This document shows positions 7,458-14,292 of a stretch of DNA of 23,843 nucleotides, piece by piece (within the stretch, counting starts at the first letter, position 1; every line of letters starts with the position of its first letter). The notes beneath the pieces were generated by a model. It made no database searches. It worked only from the letters and a program-made list of their open reading frames with translations, and was not told the DNA's origin. The stretch covers positions 1 to 23,843 of the forward strand of contig DXZL01000011.1 in the NCBI GenBank assembly GCA_019419725.1, read 5' to 3'. Source of the DNA: Veillonella sp. GTDB lineage: Bacteria > Bacillota > Negativicutes > Veillonellales > Veillonellaceae. The translations under genes were made by a program, and so were the position numbers.

Positions 7458-7485
7458 AAAGGCTATAGGATTTCCTATAGCCTTT
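7458..7485 (-). terminator. Terminator of the nicotinamidase-like gene
   Basis: A perfect 13-bp stem AAAGGCTATAGGA / TCCTATAGCCTTT with a 2-nt apparent loop. On the minus strand it ends in TTTTTC. It separates the hydrolase gene from the sod promoter. Confidence 0.85.
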
Positions 7486-7504
7486 GGGTTCAATAACAAG
7501 GTAA

Positions 7505-8044
7505 TTATTCAACGATACATTGACACATTTTCATTGTTGTTAACGCCGCTTGATGGGATTCCTCTGTTACACCTGCACAACAGCTAGAGTCTACATAAAC
7601 AGGAATTTCTGGTAAGCCCGCTTTCAGTATAATCGCATTAGAAACGACGCATATATCAGTGCATAAACCAACGAGTGTAATAGACTCAATCGGGTTCACC
7701 GAGTTCATCCCTTCCAAACGAGATAAGAGTTCAAGGGATCCAAAATTAGGTTTATCTATAAAGGATACAGGACTCATGATAGGGCGACCTTCTGCAGCCT
7801 CAATTAAGCCAGGAACAATATGCCAACCTTCTGTATTCTTAACGCAATGCGTAACAGGCAAGAACTTACCCTCTTGGCTTTCAAGATAATCAGTATCATG
7901 CGTATCGCGTGTAAATATGATAGGCCCGTCAAAGTTCTCAATTTTGTTGCGCACATTATCTACGATTAACTGCGCTTGCGCTGAACCAAGGGCACCATCT
8001 ACGAAATCTTTTTGCATATCGATAACAACTAGAACCTTTTGCAT
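7505..8044 (-). CDS. Nicotinamidase-like cysteine hydrolase (isochorismatase fold)
   Basis: A 179-residue isochorismatase-superfamily hydrolase. The catalytic triad is visible as D9 (V-I-D-M-Q-K-D-F), K98 (F-I-D-K-P-N-F-G-S) and C132 (G-L-C-T-D-I-C-V). D47-T-H49 and H66 fit the metal site of PncA-type nicotinamidases. Such enzymes hydrolyse nicotinamide to nicotinate for NAD salvage, but relatives act on other amides, so the substrate is likely but not proven. It is shorter than Escherichia coli PncA and close to the small Firmicute forms. RBS AGGAGG precedes the ATG. A promoter at 8128-8100 and the terminator at 7458-7485 make it a single-gene unit. Confidence 0.8.
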   Translation of the reverse strand: MQKVLVVIDMQKDFVDGALGSAQAQLIVDNVRNKIENFDGPIIFTRDTHDTDYLESQEGKFLPVTHCVKNTEGWHIVPGLIEAAEGRPIMSPVSFIDKPNFGSLELLSRLEGMNSVNPIESITLVGLCTDICVVSNAIILKAGLPEIPVYVDSSCCAGVTEESHQAALTTMKMCQCIVE

Positions 8045-8099
8045 AGTTCCTCCTGTATATAGTCTACATAGAATACATTAATTATTCATTTCACTACTA

Positions 8100-8128
8100 G
8101 TTATACTCTTAATTCTTAATAACATCAA
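8100..8128 (-). promoter_or_regulatory. Promoter of the nicotinamidase-like gene
   Basis: On the minus strand, TTGATG (8128-8123), a 17-bp spacer and TATAAC (8105-8100) lie upstream of the hydrolase start at 8044. Confidence 0.55.
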
Positions 8129-8138
8129 CGACAAAAAT

Positions 8139-8657
8139 TTATGCTTTTTCCTCAGCTAAGGCATGACGCACGCGGTGTGGCTCATTATGAGCTAGTTTTC
8201 CTGCTGCCGCAGCTGCCACGGCCCCCACTAAATCATCGAGGAATGTATTACAATGACCACCAGCCTTGCTATCTAACTTTTTAATGACGCCAGGCTTAAC
8301 CTTATCTAGATAGCCATAGTTCGTAAAGCCTATGGAACCGTATAAATTAACGATGGAAAAGGCTAAGATTTCGTCGATACCATAGAGGCTTTCATCATTA
8401 GCCACAATACCTTGCAAGGGCTGAGATAATTTATTTTGTTCCGTCAACTTGTCTAGCTCAATGCCCGTAATAATTGCATTATGTACCTCTCGTTTTGAAA
8501 GGACCGACGCCACATGTTCACGGCATTCTTCAATTGTTAGATTAGGCATATATGGTTTTTGAACATATAAAACGAGCTCTGCAATATCCTCTAACGTAAC
8601 GCCACGCTCCGCCAGAAGATCGTAAGTATATTTCTCTAAATCCTTTGTAGATTCCAT
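8139..8657 (-). CDS. Phosphatidylglycerophosphatase A-family protein (YutG-like)
   Basis: A 172-residue protein of the PgpA/YutG family. The C-terminal half carries G-I-D-E-I-L-A-F-S, the S-K-A-G-G-H-C-N turn and F-L-D-D-L-V-G-A-V-A-A-A, which are the conserved family positions. PgpA proteins dephosphorylate phosphatidylglycerophosphate. YutG-type members are soluble, and this protein lacks clear membrane spans, so the enzymatic role is uncertain. I chose the ATG at 8657 because AAAGGAG lies just upstream of it. A longer frame to 8690 would overlap the end of the preceding gene and lacks a binding site. The spacing of 10 bp from the TonB-C-like gene suggests co-transcription with it. Confidence 0.8.
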   Translation of the reverse strand: MESTKDLEKYTYDLLAERGVTLEDIAELVLYVQKPYMPNLTIEECREHVASVLSKREVHNAIITGIELDKLTEQNKLSQPLQGIVANDESLYGIDEILAFSIVNLYGSIGFTNYGYLDKVKPGVIKKLDSKAGGHCNTFLDDLVGAVAAAAAGKLAHNEPHRVRHALAEEKA

Positions 8658-8667
8658 AACCGCTCCT

Positions 8668-9063
8668 TTATTTTTTATGAGGGTGATCACCTGATACGAT
8701 TACAATACTAACTGGAATTGTCACAACTAATGCTTCATCAGTATCCACATGCTTTGTATGCCAAGCGGCCTCTTTTGCAGCCTCTTCAAAGATAGGATAT
8801 GCATTGCGGTCTAATTTCCAATTATTAGGCCCCGCTTCAACGGCTACAATATTCCCTTTATCATCTGTTTTAATTTCTAGAGGAACAATCAATGTGCCAT
8901 CGGCACTCGTCTTGAAAGCCTCACTAGGAATTACCACATTATAAGAAATTTGTTGCTGTAATTCATATGTACGCTTATCTGTGGGCTTTAAATCTGCCGC
9001 TAAAGAGCTAATATTCCCCATCATAGACGCCAATACAGCTAATAATACAACCCTTTTAAACAT
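8668..9063 (-). CDS. Small exported protein with a TonB-C-like domain
   Basis: A 131-residue protein starting at the ATG at 9063, preceded by GGGGGAG. Residues 1-23 are a signal peptide (M-F-K-R, hydrophobic core, cleavage likely after S-L-A-A). The mature part has a pattern of G-T-L-I-V-P-L-E-I, D-D-K-G-N-I-V-A-V-E, E-E-A-A-K-E-A-A-W and V-V-T-I-P-V. This resembles the beta-alpha-beta C-terminal domain of TonB (receptor-binding). The transmembrane anchor and proline-rich spacer of TonB are absent, so it is not a normal energy transducer. The TonB match is by eye and moderate. It lies 10 bp upstream of the YutG-like gene. Confidence 0.65.
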   Translation of the reverse strand: MFKRVVLLAVLASMMGNISSLAADLKPTDKRTYELQQQISYNVVIPSEAFKTSADGTLIVPLEIKTDDKGNIVAVEAGPNNWKLDRNAYPIFEEAAKEAAWHTKHVDTDEALVVTIPVSIVIVSGDHPHKK

Positions 9064-9122
9064 AGTTTTTCTCCCCCAAGTACTTTCCACTACACGCAGT
9101 ATACGTTGATTATACCACGAAA

Positions 9123-9153
9123 AAATCCCTACCGAACGTATCAATAGGGATTT
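9123..9153 (-). terminator. Terminator of the YjdM-like gene
   Basis: AAATCCCTA / TAGGGATTT, a 9-bp stem with a 13-nt loop, followed on the minus strand by TTTTTT, 6 bp after the stop codon. Confidence 0.85.
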
Positions 9154-9159
9154 CTTAAA

Positions 9160-9504
9160 TTAGATTTTCTTAACCATTTCAGATTTCAATGCCATCGCAC
9201 CGAAACCATCGATTTTACAATCGATATCATGGCCATCGCTTGCATCAGTGATGAGGCGAATATTTTTAACACGCGTACCTTGTTTCAATACGCCAGCGCC
9301 TTTTACTTTGAGGTCTTTTACAACAACAACTGTATCGCCATCAGCTAGCTCGTTGCCGTTAGCATCGCGAATGATACCTGCTTCAGCTGCAGCTTGTGCA
9401 TCAGCCGCTGTCCATTCATGTCCGCACATAGGACAGATACACATATGACCATCTTCATATGTGTACTCGTCGCCACACTTAGGGCAGTTAGGTAAATTTG
9501 CCAT
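9160..9504 (-). CDS. yjdM: Zinc-ribbon protein of the YjdM/PhnA family
   Basis: A 114-residue YjdM (PhnA-type) protein. The N-terminal zinc ribbon uses C7, C10, C24 and C27, with C22 as an extra cysteine. The C-terminal domain is a small beta barrel starting around D-G-D-T-V-V-V-V-K-D-L-K-V-K-G. Despite the old name, the family has no proven role in phosphonate breakdown. RBS AAAGGAG precedes the ATG and a terminator follows directly, so it is a single gene. Confidence 0.9.
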   Translation of the reverse strand: MANLPNCPKCGDEYTYEDGHMCICPMCGHEWTAADAQAAAEAGIIRDANGNELADGDTVVVVKDLKVKGAGVLKQGTRVKNIRLITDASDGHDIDCKIDGFGAMALKSEMVKKI

Positions 9505-9604
9505 TTAGATCTCCTTTTCTCACTACATAATGAAAGTATTATACCATATAATACCTATGACTATCCTTATATTTGTGTAAAAGTTGTACGAAATTAATTC
9601 GTAT

Positions 9605-9633
9605 TTTTCAATATTCAAAATCCGCTATATACT
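9605..9633 (+). promoter_or_regulatory. Promoter of the holin-like toxin
   Basis: TTTTCA (9605-9610), a 17-bp spacer and TATACT (9628-9633) predict a start near 9640, exactly where the left arm of the inverted repeat begins. Confidence 0.6.
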
Positions 9634-9665
9634 AATAACGAAAGAGCCATTAACGTGAGTTAGGT

Positions 9666-9692
9666 TCATCTCCGTCTTTTCGAGGGAGGTGA
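9666..9692 (+). promoter_or_regulatory. Hairpin masking the toxin ribosome binding site
   Basis: TCATCTCC (9666-9673) pairs with GGAGGTGA (9685-9692), which is the Shine-Dalgarno sequence of the toxin, with one G-U pair and an 11-nt loop. Masking of the start site is typical of type I toxin mRNAs. Confidence 0.65.
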
Positions 9693-9696
9693 CATT

Positions 9697-9768
9697 ATGA
9701 CTGTATACGAAGCATTATCATTAATGATTTTATTCGCTACCCTCGTAGTGTTAATTCTTAAAAAGTAA
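9697..9768 (+). CDS. Holin-like type I toxin peptide, 23 residues
   Basis: Reads M-T-V-Y-E-A-L-S-L-M, then I-L-F-A-T-L-V-V-L-I-L-K-K and a stop. It has a short polar N-terminus, one hydrophobic helix and a Lys-Lys end. This matches the putative holin-like toxin family (Hol-Tox) of Firmicutes, whose members open with M-[TS]-V-Y-E-[AT]-L. Such peptides insert in the membrane and depolarise it when made in excess. An excellent ribosome binding site (GGGAGGTGA) lies 4 nt before the ATG but can be masked by a hairpin. A strong convergent promoter at 9938-9910 makes an antisense RNA. A 7-bp hairpin (9765-9783) covers the stop codon. Confidence 0.85.
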   Translation: MTVYEALSLMILFATLVVLILKK

Positions 9769-9782
9769 CTAGTAAATAGTTA

Positions 9783-9903
9783 CAAAATAAGATAAACCTA
9801 ACGTTTAAGACTAAGTACTGCAATACTTAGACACGTTAGGTTTATCAAATTCCTTATTCTTTGATGAGCCTAACGCCTAGAACACGTTAACTGGCTCTTT
9901 TGT
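9783..9903 (-). ncRNA. Candidate antisense RNA antitoxin
   Basis: Predicted RNA of about 120 nt starting near 9903 from the TTGACA/TATACT promoter and ending after the long hairpin 9846-9791, followed on the minus strand by TTATTTTG. It would be fully complementary to the 3' part of the toxin mRNA, as for RatA on txpA. Its 5' end has nearly the same sequence as the toxin mRNA 5' end because both lie in the inverted repeat. Ends are predicted, not measured. Confidence 0.7.
9791..9846. terminator. Long hairpin shared by toxin and antisense RNA
   Basis: GATAAACCTAACG (9791-9803) pairs with CGTTAGGTTTATC (9834-9846), with an inner CTAAGTA/TACTTAG stem. The minus strand continues with TTATTTTG, so it is a plausible terminator for the antisense RNA. 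The plus-strand tail is weak, so the toxin mRNA may read through. Confidence 0.7.
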
Positions 9904-9909
9904 ACTTAT

Positions 9910-9938
9910 AGTATAGTCTGAATTCTAGAGACTGTCAA
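9910..9938 (-). promoter_or_regulatory. Strong promoter of the antisense RNA
   Basis: On the minus strand, TTGACA (9938-9933), exactly 17 bp, then TATACT (9915-9910). It is the best promoter match in the window, yet no coding gene follows it. Predicted start near 9903. Confidence 0.8.
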
Positions 9939-9942
9939 TTTA

Positions 9943-10440
9943 CTACCTAAGGCGTTTACGCAAGATAGCATAGAGAATCATGCTAATAATAATGCTCATA
10001 ACGGCTTGAATGGTATTAGTTACAATACCAGCAATGGCTACGCCTGAATCGAATACAAAGTATTCGGCGACGAAGTAGCCTGCTACGATAATAATACCAC
10101 CTACGACAGTTGCTACCAAAGCAGAAGTAGTTGTCTTATGATTATAGACAGTACCGACAAGATAGCCTTCAATGCCTTTCACCACGAAGGTGATAGGTAC
10201 AAAGACTGCGTAGCCGAGGAATAGATCAGCTAACGCTGGCCCGATAGCACCAATATAGGCGCCGTACTTTCGACCTAATAATAGAGCTGACGTCATAATA
10301 ACGACATCTCCAACATTGAAATAGCCGCGAATGCCAGGTACTGGAATTTTCGTGTACATGGTAAACAGTGTTGCGAGGGCAATCAATACGGCTGTGAGTA
10401 CTAACGCGGATGTAGTACTGCGGGTTTGAACGTGTTGCAT
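9943..10440 (-). CDS. ECF transporter substrate-binding (S) component
   Basis: A 165-residue integral membrane protein with about five to six hydrophobic helices. The segment F-N-V-G-D-V-V-I-M followed by G-P-A-L-A-D-L-F-L-G-Y and F-V-V-K-G-I-E-G-Y-L-V-G is characteristic of the ECF S-component family (vitamin and precursor capture). The substrate cannot be told from the sequence; thiamine or pyridoxine precursors are common for this type. The shared EcfA/EcfA'/EcfT energising module is not in the window. The ATG at 10440 is chosen because TAAGGAGG precedes it; a longer frame to 10485 would start before that site. Its stop lies close to the antisense promoter. Confidence 0.8.
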   Translation of the reverse strand: MQHVQTRSTTSALVLTAVLIALATLFTMYTKIPVPGIRGYFNVGDVVIMTSALLLGRKYGAYIGAIGPALADLFLGYAVFVPITFVVKGIEGYLVGTVYNHKTTTSALVATVVGGIIIVAGYFVAEYFVFDSGVAIAGIVTNTIQAVMSIIISMILYAILRKRLR

Positions 10441-10465
10441 AGCGTCCTCCTTATAAAGAAATAGA

Positions 10466-10488
10466 CATGTGATTATAACCATCACATG
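10466..10488 (-). promoter_or_regulatory. Hairpin in the leader of the ECF gene
   Basis: CATGTGAT (10466-10473) and ATCACATG (10481-10488) form a perfect 8-bp inverted repeat with a 7-nt loop, just after a TATAGT hexamer on the minus strand and upstream of the ribosome binding site. It is either an operator dyad or an mRNA hairpin. I see no known riboswitch. Confidence 0.4.
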
Positions 10489-10531
10489 CCTATACTATAA
10501 ACCTTTATGGTAACACCTGCAAATAAAAGGA

Positions 10532-10556
10532 GTTAACTATAGAAAATACTATTAAC
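10532..10556 (-). terminator. Weak hairpin at the end of the immunity-type operon
   Basis: GTTAAT/GTTAAC-type pairing of six bases spans the DUF2695 stop codon, followed on the minus strand by TCCTTTTATTT. It is weak, and read-through into the ECF gene is possible. Confidence 0.35.
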
Positions 10557-10845
10557 CGAACTCTTCAAAACGCTCTTCTACATTGTAGAGAACCTCGCAA
10601 TCACAGCCGCCACCTTCGTTGATAATCCAGTCTAGTACGCTTTCAACATCTACCTTTTGTTTTTCTAAAAACTCTCTTGTGAAAGTCAGACTATGATCGC
10701 AACCGTCATTTGTTTCTAATTTCTCATCTACATAGTCAAAGAGATGCCAAAACAACTCTTCGTCCATAGGTAAGCTATCTTTAAAATTCTGTTTTTCTTT
10801 AGCTTTATAGTCTTTCAATAATTCCTTTTTACGCGCTTTATCCAT
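10552..10845 (-). CDS. DUF2695 protein
   Basis: A 97-residue acidic protein. Residues 25-97 match DUF2695: F-W-H-L-F-D-Y, then G-C-D-H-S-L-T-F-T, a helix, and G-G-G-C-D-C-E-V-L-Y-N-V-E-E. The conserved C-D-H and C-D-C-E positions could bind a metal, but no function is established. RBS AAGGAAG. It is the last gene of the immunity-type operon, 58 bp after the LRR gene. The family occurs in polymorphic-toxin neighbourhoods, so an immunity role is possible but unproven. Confidence 0.75.
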   Translation of the reverse strand: MDKARKKELLKDYKAKEKQNFKDSLPMDEELFWHLFDYVDEKLETNDGCDHSLTFTREFLEKQKVDVESVLDWIINEGGGCDCEVLYNVEERFEEFG

Positions 10846-10902
10846 TATGATTACTTCCTTTTATGTCTTATAAGTTATAGCTCATGACTTATATCTCAAG
10901 CC

Positions 10903-11667
10903 TTATTTCTCATATAATTCTGGTCGTTCTAAAACTGTGCCATATTTTAATTTTGGTAGTTTAACAAATTGAGGATACAACTGCTTAACCTCTTTACAAG
11001 ATTTTAACGTAAGATGTTCTAGATTATTAAGTTCTAAAATGGGAGAGTAGTCTTTATCTATCACCTTTGCCGTTAAAAAGCTAAAAAAGCGCAACTGTTT
11101 CATATGGCGTAGAAATTCTAAGGATTGAACCTTAAGAATTTTAGGAGCAGCGAAGTCACCTTCTAAGGCAAGACTTTCAAGATGTTTTAGATTAGCTAAT
11201 AGCGTATAATCATCAATTTGTTGAAAGTTTTCAATCGACAGCGCTACTAAATTTACTAATCTTGAAATAGGCTCTAAGCTCGATACACTTCTTCCGGACC
11301 CAATGTGTAGATATTCTAGTTCTTGTAAGTTCTCTAATTTTGAAATATCTGGATAAACGCCCCATTTTATATGTAACCTTTTAAGTCTACGCTGGGCACA
11401 CACCGCATCAAATAACTCCTGTGGCATTCTTGTACAAAACATGAGCTCTGTAAAGATATCTGGATGTTCAACTAAAAAACTACACCACTCCTGTAAAATG
11501 CGTTTCTTATCTTTAGCAGAATACCCTTCATCTAACTGTGTGCAATTAATAATTAATTTATCTTCGCCATCATATTCAGAGACTTCTACTACAGACTTTG
11601 GATGCTCCTCATCCCTATAGAAATAATTAAAGCCATCTCTGATCTGCTTTTCATTTAATACAGCCAT
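10903..11667 (-). CDS. Leucine-rich-repeat protein
   Basis: A 254-residue soluble protein. Residues about 94-225 hold several degenerate leucine-rich repeats (L-K-R-L-H-I, L-E-Y-L-H-I, L-V-A-L-S-I, L-E-S-L-A-L, L-E-H-L-T-L at intervals of about 22-25). The first 90 residues are a helical region without a recognised domain. There is no signal peptide. I take the ATG at 11667 with AAGGA upstream; a GTG at 11694 would add nine residues without a better site. LRR proteins of this size recur in bacterial immunity-gene arrays as binding scaffolds. The partner here is unknown. Confidence 0.65.
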   Translation of the reverse strand: MAVLNEKQIRDGFNYFYRDEEHPKSVVEVSEYDGEDKLIINCTQLDEGYSAKDKKRILQEWCSFLVEHPDIFTELMFCTRMPQELFDAVCAQRRLKRLHIKWGVYPDISKLENLQELEYLHIGSGRSVSSLEPISRLVNLVALSIENFQQIDDYTLLANLKHLESLALEGDFAAPKILKVQSLEFLRHMKQLRFFSFLTAKVIDKDYSPILELNNLEHLTLKSCKEVKQLYPQFVKLPKLKYGTVLERPELYEK

Positions 11668-11703
11668 TTTGTATTCCTTATCTACGCCATACACATACGC
11701 GTC

Positions 11704-12210
11704 TTAACAAATCGTAACTATTGCATGGCCCTTTGTGTCTAGCACTTTTTTATAGAACACCTTCATCTGCTCGAAATCGTGGAGAATTTCATCTTTGATT
11801 TCCTCCTCTTCCTCATCATAGTCCCAAATATTGGGGTATAGATTGGCTTCTTTGCAGGCTTTCATATCGAAAGATTCCAGTGCTTGTTCCATATCAAATT
11901 GCTCTAAAGCCACTAGGATATCAGCTATTTTGGAATGTTCCGTATAAGCCATATACTCTGATAAGTCCTCAATCGGCGTTACACCAAGCACAGCTTGACT
12001 AAGTGGATTATCGTCTATTCTATGATCAGTACTCACACCAGTAAGCACGAAGTGAAGGACATCCCACATCTTATCGATATCGAGCAATAACTCGTCCTCA
12101 TCACTCCACTCTTCAACAGTTTCAAAAAGATCTTCCTCTGATGAACCTAAACCTTTGAGTTCTTTTAAGCTTTCATCACTTATACAATTATAATTTGCAA
12201 TGAGTCCCAT
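11704..12210 (-). CDS. DUF1877 (YfbM-like) protein
   Basis: A 168-residue protein with the DUF1877 pattern: an M-G-L-I-A-N-Y start, then L-L-D-I-D-K-M-W-D-V-L-H-F-V-L-T-G near residues 41-58, then N-P-L-S-Q-A-V-L-G near 67-75. The C-terminal half is acidic. YfbM-family proteins are soluble and of unknown biochemical role. They are frequent in polymorphic-toxin immunity loci. Its start (GGAGG 9 nt upstream) lies inside the end of the preceding gene, a 23-nt overlap that suggests translational coupling. Confidence 0.8.
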   Translation of the reverse strand: MGLIANYNCISDESLKELKGLGSSEEDLFETVEEWSDEDELLLDIDKMWDVLHFVLTGVSTDHRIDDNPLSQAVLGVTPIEDLSEYMAYTEHSKIADILVALEQFDMEQALESFDMKACKEANLYPNIWDYDEEEEEIKDEILHDFEQMKVFYKKVLDTKGHAIVTIC

Positions 12211-12802
12211 AATCTTTAACCTCCGTAAGCAAACCTAACAACACAGCCTCACGTTCTTTATTTTTGTCTAACAATGGCTTACATAATAGAAGCACTTGTA
12301 AAGAATAGTAGTAAAAACTAAAGAATAGGTCATCTGGAAATACCTCTTCTTCCTCATATCTGAGAATATCTTCGTCTTCATCATACTCTTCAGACCAAAG
12401 ATATTTTTCGTTGATCATATCCTCAAAGTTCGGTAATTGATCTGCATGTTCTAGCATAAGACCATCTCTAATGCACTCAGCAATGACAATAAATAACTCA
12501 GCTAATTCTTCTACTAAATATCTTGCTACCTCATTATGACCTTGTTCTTCAACAGCTTTTTTAAAAATACGTAATAGAAAAACTAACGCAAAGGGCGTAG
12601 CATGCCACAAAGTCGATTGATGCTCAATATTTTGGGCCAGCTCTTCACCTGCCGCATCAATGGCATCAACGTTCTTCATATCCCACAACACCTCAAGATG
12701 AGCAGGAAAATCTGTAGCACGGCCGTAAGTTGTGGTTAACCTATGCCAGGGTATATCACTGACCTTCACAGTTTCTATGTATTTTTTAGTTGCTCCATCC
12801 AT
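12188..12802 (-). CDS. Immunity-type protein, HEAT-like W-x-x-L...YG-x-A motif
   Basis: A 204-residue acidic protein, mostly alpha-helical by composition. Residues 17-39 show I-P-W-H-R-L-T-T-T-Y-G-R-A-T-D-F-P, the motif that opens a family of helical-repeat proteins found next to polymorphic toxins. The rest has paired helices (L-W-H-A-T-P-F-A-L-V-F-L-L and similar) and an acidic stretch near 140-155. An AAAGGTG element precedes the ATG. It overlaps the DUF1877 gene by 23 nt. Immunity function is inferred from motif and context, not demonstrated. Confidence 0.6.
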   Translation of the reverse strand: MDGATKKYIETVKVSDIPWHRLTTTYGRATDFPAHLEVLWDMKNVDAIDAAGEELAQNIEHQSTLWHATPFALVFLLRIFKKAVEEQGHNEVARYLVEELAELFIVIAECIRDGLMLEHADQLPNFEDMINEKYLWSEEYDEDEDILRYEEEEVFPDDLFFSFYYYSLQVLLLCKPLLDKNKEREAVLLGLLTEVKDYGTHCKL

Positions 12803-12882
12803 TCTGTTTACACCTTTGTAGTTAGACTTTTATATACATATCTGTATATGTACGTCCGTATAGTAACACGTTTACCCTATGA

Positions 12883-13689
12883 TTATTTCTGAACTATATC
12901 TTTCACCAATTCATACGTATCTATTAGCCGAAGTTTGCCTATTCTTGGCTCATCTGTAATCTCCTCATAGATATCGTCCAATGTGCTTGCCGGCGCTAGT
13001 TTCCAGAGCTTACACGGATATAGCTCAACGGTTCCGATGATTTCCAAATCATCTAATAATAAACCTAAATCCTTATGCGTAAACCAGCAGTCGGTATCGA
13101 TACCGAAATTAGTATTGTCTTTCCGACAGGCGATTTTACTATTTAAAAACTGCTCCATTGTAGGTTTTTCTTTTTGTAAAAGTCGCGTACAGGCCAAATG
13201 GTACTCGATTTTCCACGGTGATTGATCCACGTCAGATACAAAAACAGCTCCATACTCGTTTTCAAACTTAACTGCTAATACGTCGCCCACCTTAAAATGA
13301 GGTTCTCGCTTTGTTTTAGATTTACGAACCTTTAGAGGCTTTGGATTTTCACTTTGTAGTTGTACGGCTAACTTATCCAATACCTTTTGACGCTGTTTGA
13401 GTGCCTTACTATCAATTTCTAGCCAAAACTCATGAGCGCCCTTTCCGATTATGTCTAATGCTTTCTCTTTGATATCCTGCGGCAGATGACCTATCTTCCA
13501 CAGCGAATAAGCTACGGCAGTCCAATAAATTTCTGTATAGAATTCATCAGTACAAAAATTCTGCTCTTCAGCCAAAATCTCTGAAACAATTGTATCAATA
13601 CTAGTGCCATCTCTATAGCGCTCAACAATTAAATTATAAATATCATGGCCATCATCACTATCTATGATTTTTACTCCATCAATAGCCAT
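12883..13689 (-). CDS. Two-domain immunity-type protein, unassigned
   Basis: A 268-residue protein. Residues 1-90 form a helical domain (I-D-S-D-D-G-H-D-I-Y, then S-L-W-K-I-G-H-L). A lysine-rich linker follows at 115-130, then a beta-rich domain from F-K-V-G-D-V-L-A-V-K-F at about 132. The F-x-x-G-D-V-x-A-x-x start resembles Imm26-type immunity domains, but I cannot confirm this by eye. There is no export signal. RBS AAGGAG. It sits in the middle of the operon, 26 bp after the SUKH-like gene. Confidence 0.6.
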   Translation of the reverse strand: MAIDGVKIIDSDDGHDIYNLIVERYRDGTSIDTIVSEILAEEQNFCTDEFYTEIYWTAVAYSLWKIGHLPQDIKEKALDIIGKGAHEFWLEIDSKALKQRQKVLDKLAVQLQSENPKPLKVRKSKTKREPHFKVGDVLAVKFENEYGAVFVSDVDQSPWKIEYHLACTRLLQKEKPTMEQFLNSKIACRKDNTNFGIDTDCWFTHKDLGLLLDDLEIIGTVELYPCKLWKLAPASTLDDIYEEITDEPRIGKLRLIDTYELVKDIVQK

Positions 13690-13714
13690 ATAATTCTCCT
13701 TTTAAGCAATACGT

Positions 13715-14257
13715 CTAGAAAAACAGATTTTGTGATTCTGTAACGGTTCCATCATCTTCATGGAAATAACAAATATATAAAGGAGCTCGATGTGCAGCGT
13801 CATAGAATTTTTGTAATTCAGCAGCCACATTTACTTCTAAAGGCATACCTAACGCCTGCACAACGGTTTCCCATACATCCATTTCTGTATAAGACGCGAT
13901 TTCATCATGACGCTCATCGGCATAGGCTTCAAGAGTAGATATGTCCGTATATTGGCTGGCGTCACAATAATCATGCCAGCAAATGCTGTACACCAATAAA
14001 TGGATTAAATCATCTACACTTTCAGCTATGCGACCACATTCCCCTTCGCTACTCATATACCCGATAGAGCCATCCTCTAATTGATGATATTCGCCACCGG
14101 CACCATCACGAGCAAAGGCTTTGCCGGGTAAAGAGAATGTGCATCGCCCTTCAGCAGTATCACGTTCTTCCAACCCGTCTAATAGGCAGAAATCAAACAG
14201 CATATCAAACTCTTCAGCTAGTTTAGCGTCATTTCGTAATGTTTCTAAATAGTCCAT
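13715..14257 (-). CDS. SUKH-like (SMI1/KNR4 superfamily) protein
   Basis: A 180-residue acidic protein. Residues 45-85 read G-K-A-F-A-R-D-G-A-G-G-E-Y and then D-G-S-I-G-Y-M-S-S-E-G-E-C-G-R-I-A-E-S, a pattern close to the core of SUKH-fold proteins (phe-glycine-rich turn, strand, then a helix starting S-x-x-D-L). SUKH proteins are the largest known group of polymorphic-toxin immunity proteins and act by binding the toxin domain. The exact subfamily is not clear. An AGAGG element precedes the ATG. Confidence 0.6.
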   Translation of the reverse strand: MDYLETLRNDAKLAEEFDMLFDFCLLDGLEERDTAEGRCTFSLPGKAFARDGAGGEYHQLEDGSIGYMSSEGECGRIAESVDDLIHLLVYSICWHDYCDASQYTDISTLEAYADERHDEIASYTEMDVWETVVQALGMPLEVNVAAELQKFYDAAHRAPLYICYFHEDDGTVTESQNLFF

Positions 14258-14292
14258 ATTGATAACCTCTTATTCTATCGGCTCATTACCAG

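Larger units (their letters stand above)
9641..9900. repeat. Inverted repeat enclosing the toxin locus
   Basis: The left arm AAAGAGCCATTAACGTG (9641-9657) matches, inverted, 9883-9900 with a single extra base. Next to it, GTTAGGTTCATC (9659-9670) matches, inverted, 9863-9874 with one change. Two more copies of this 12-mer form the arms of the hairpin at 9791-9846. A full-length toxin mRNA could therefore pair its 5' and 3' ends. Confidence 0.8.
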
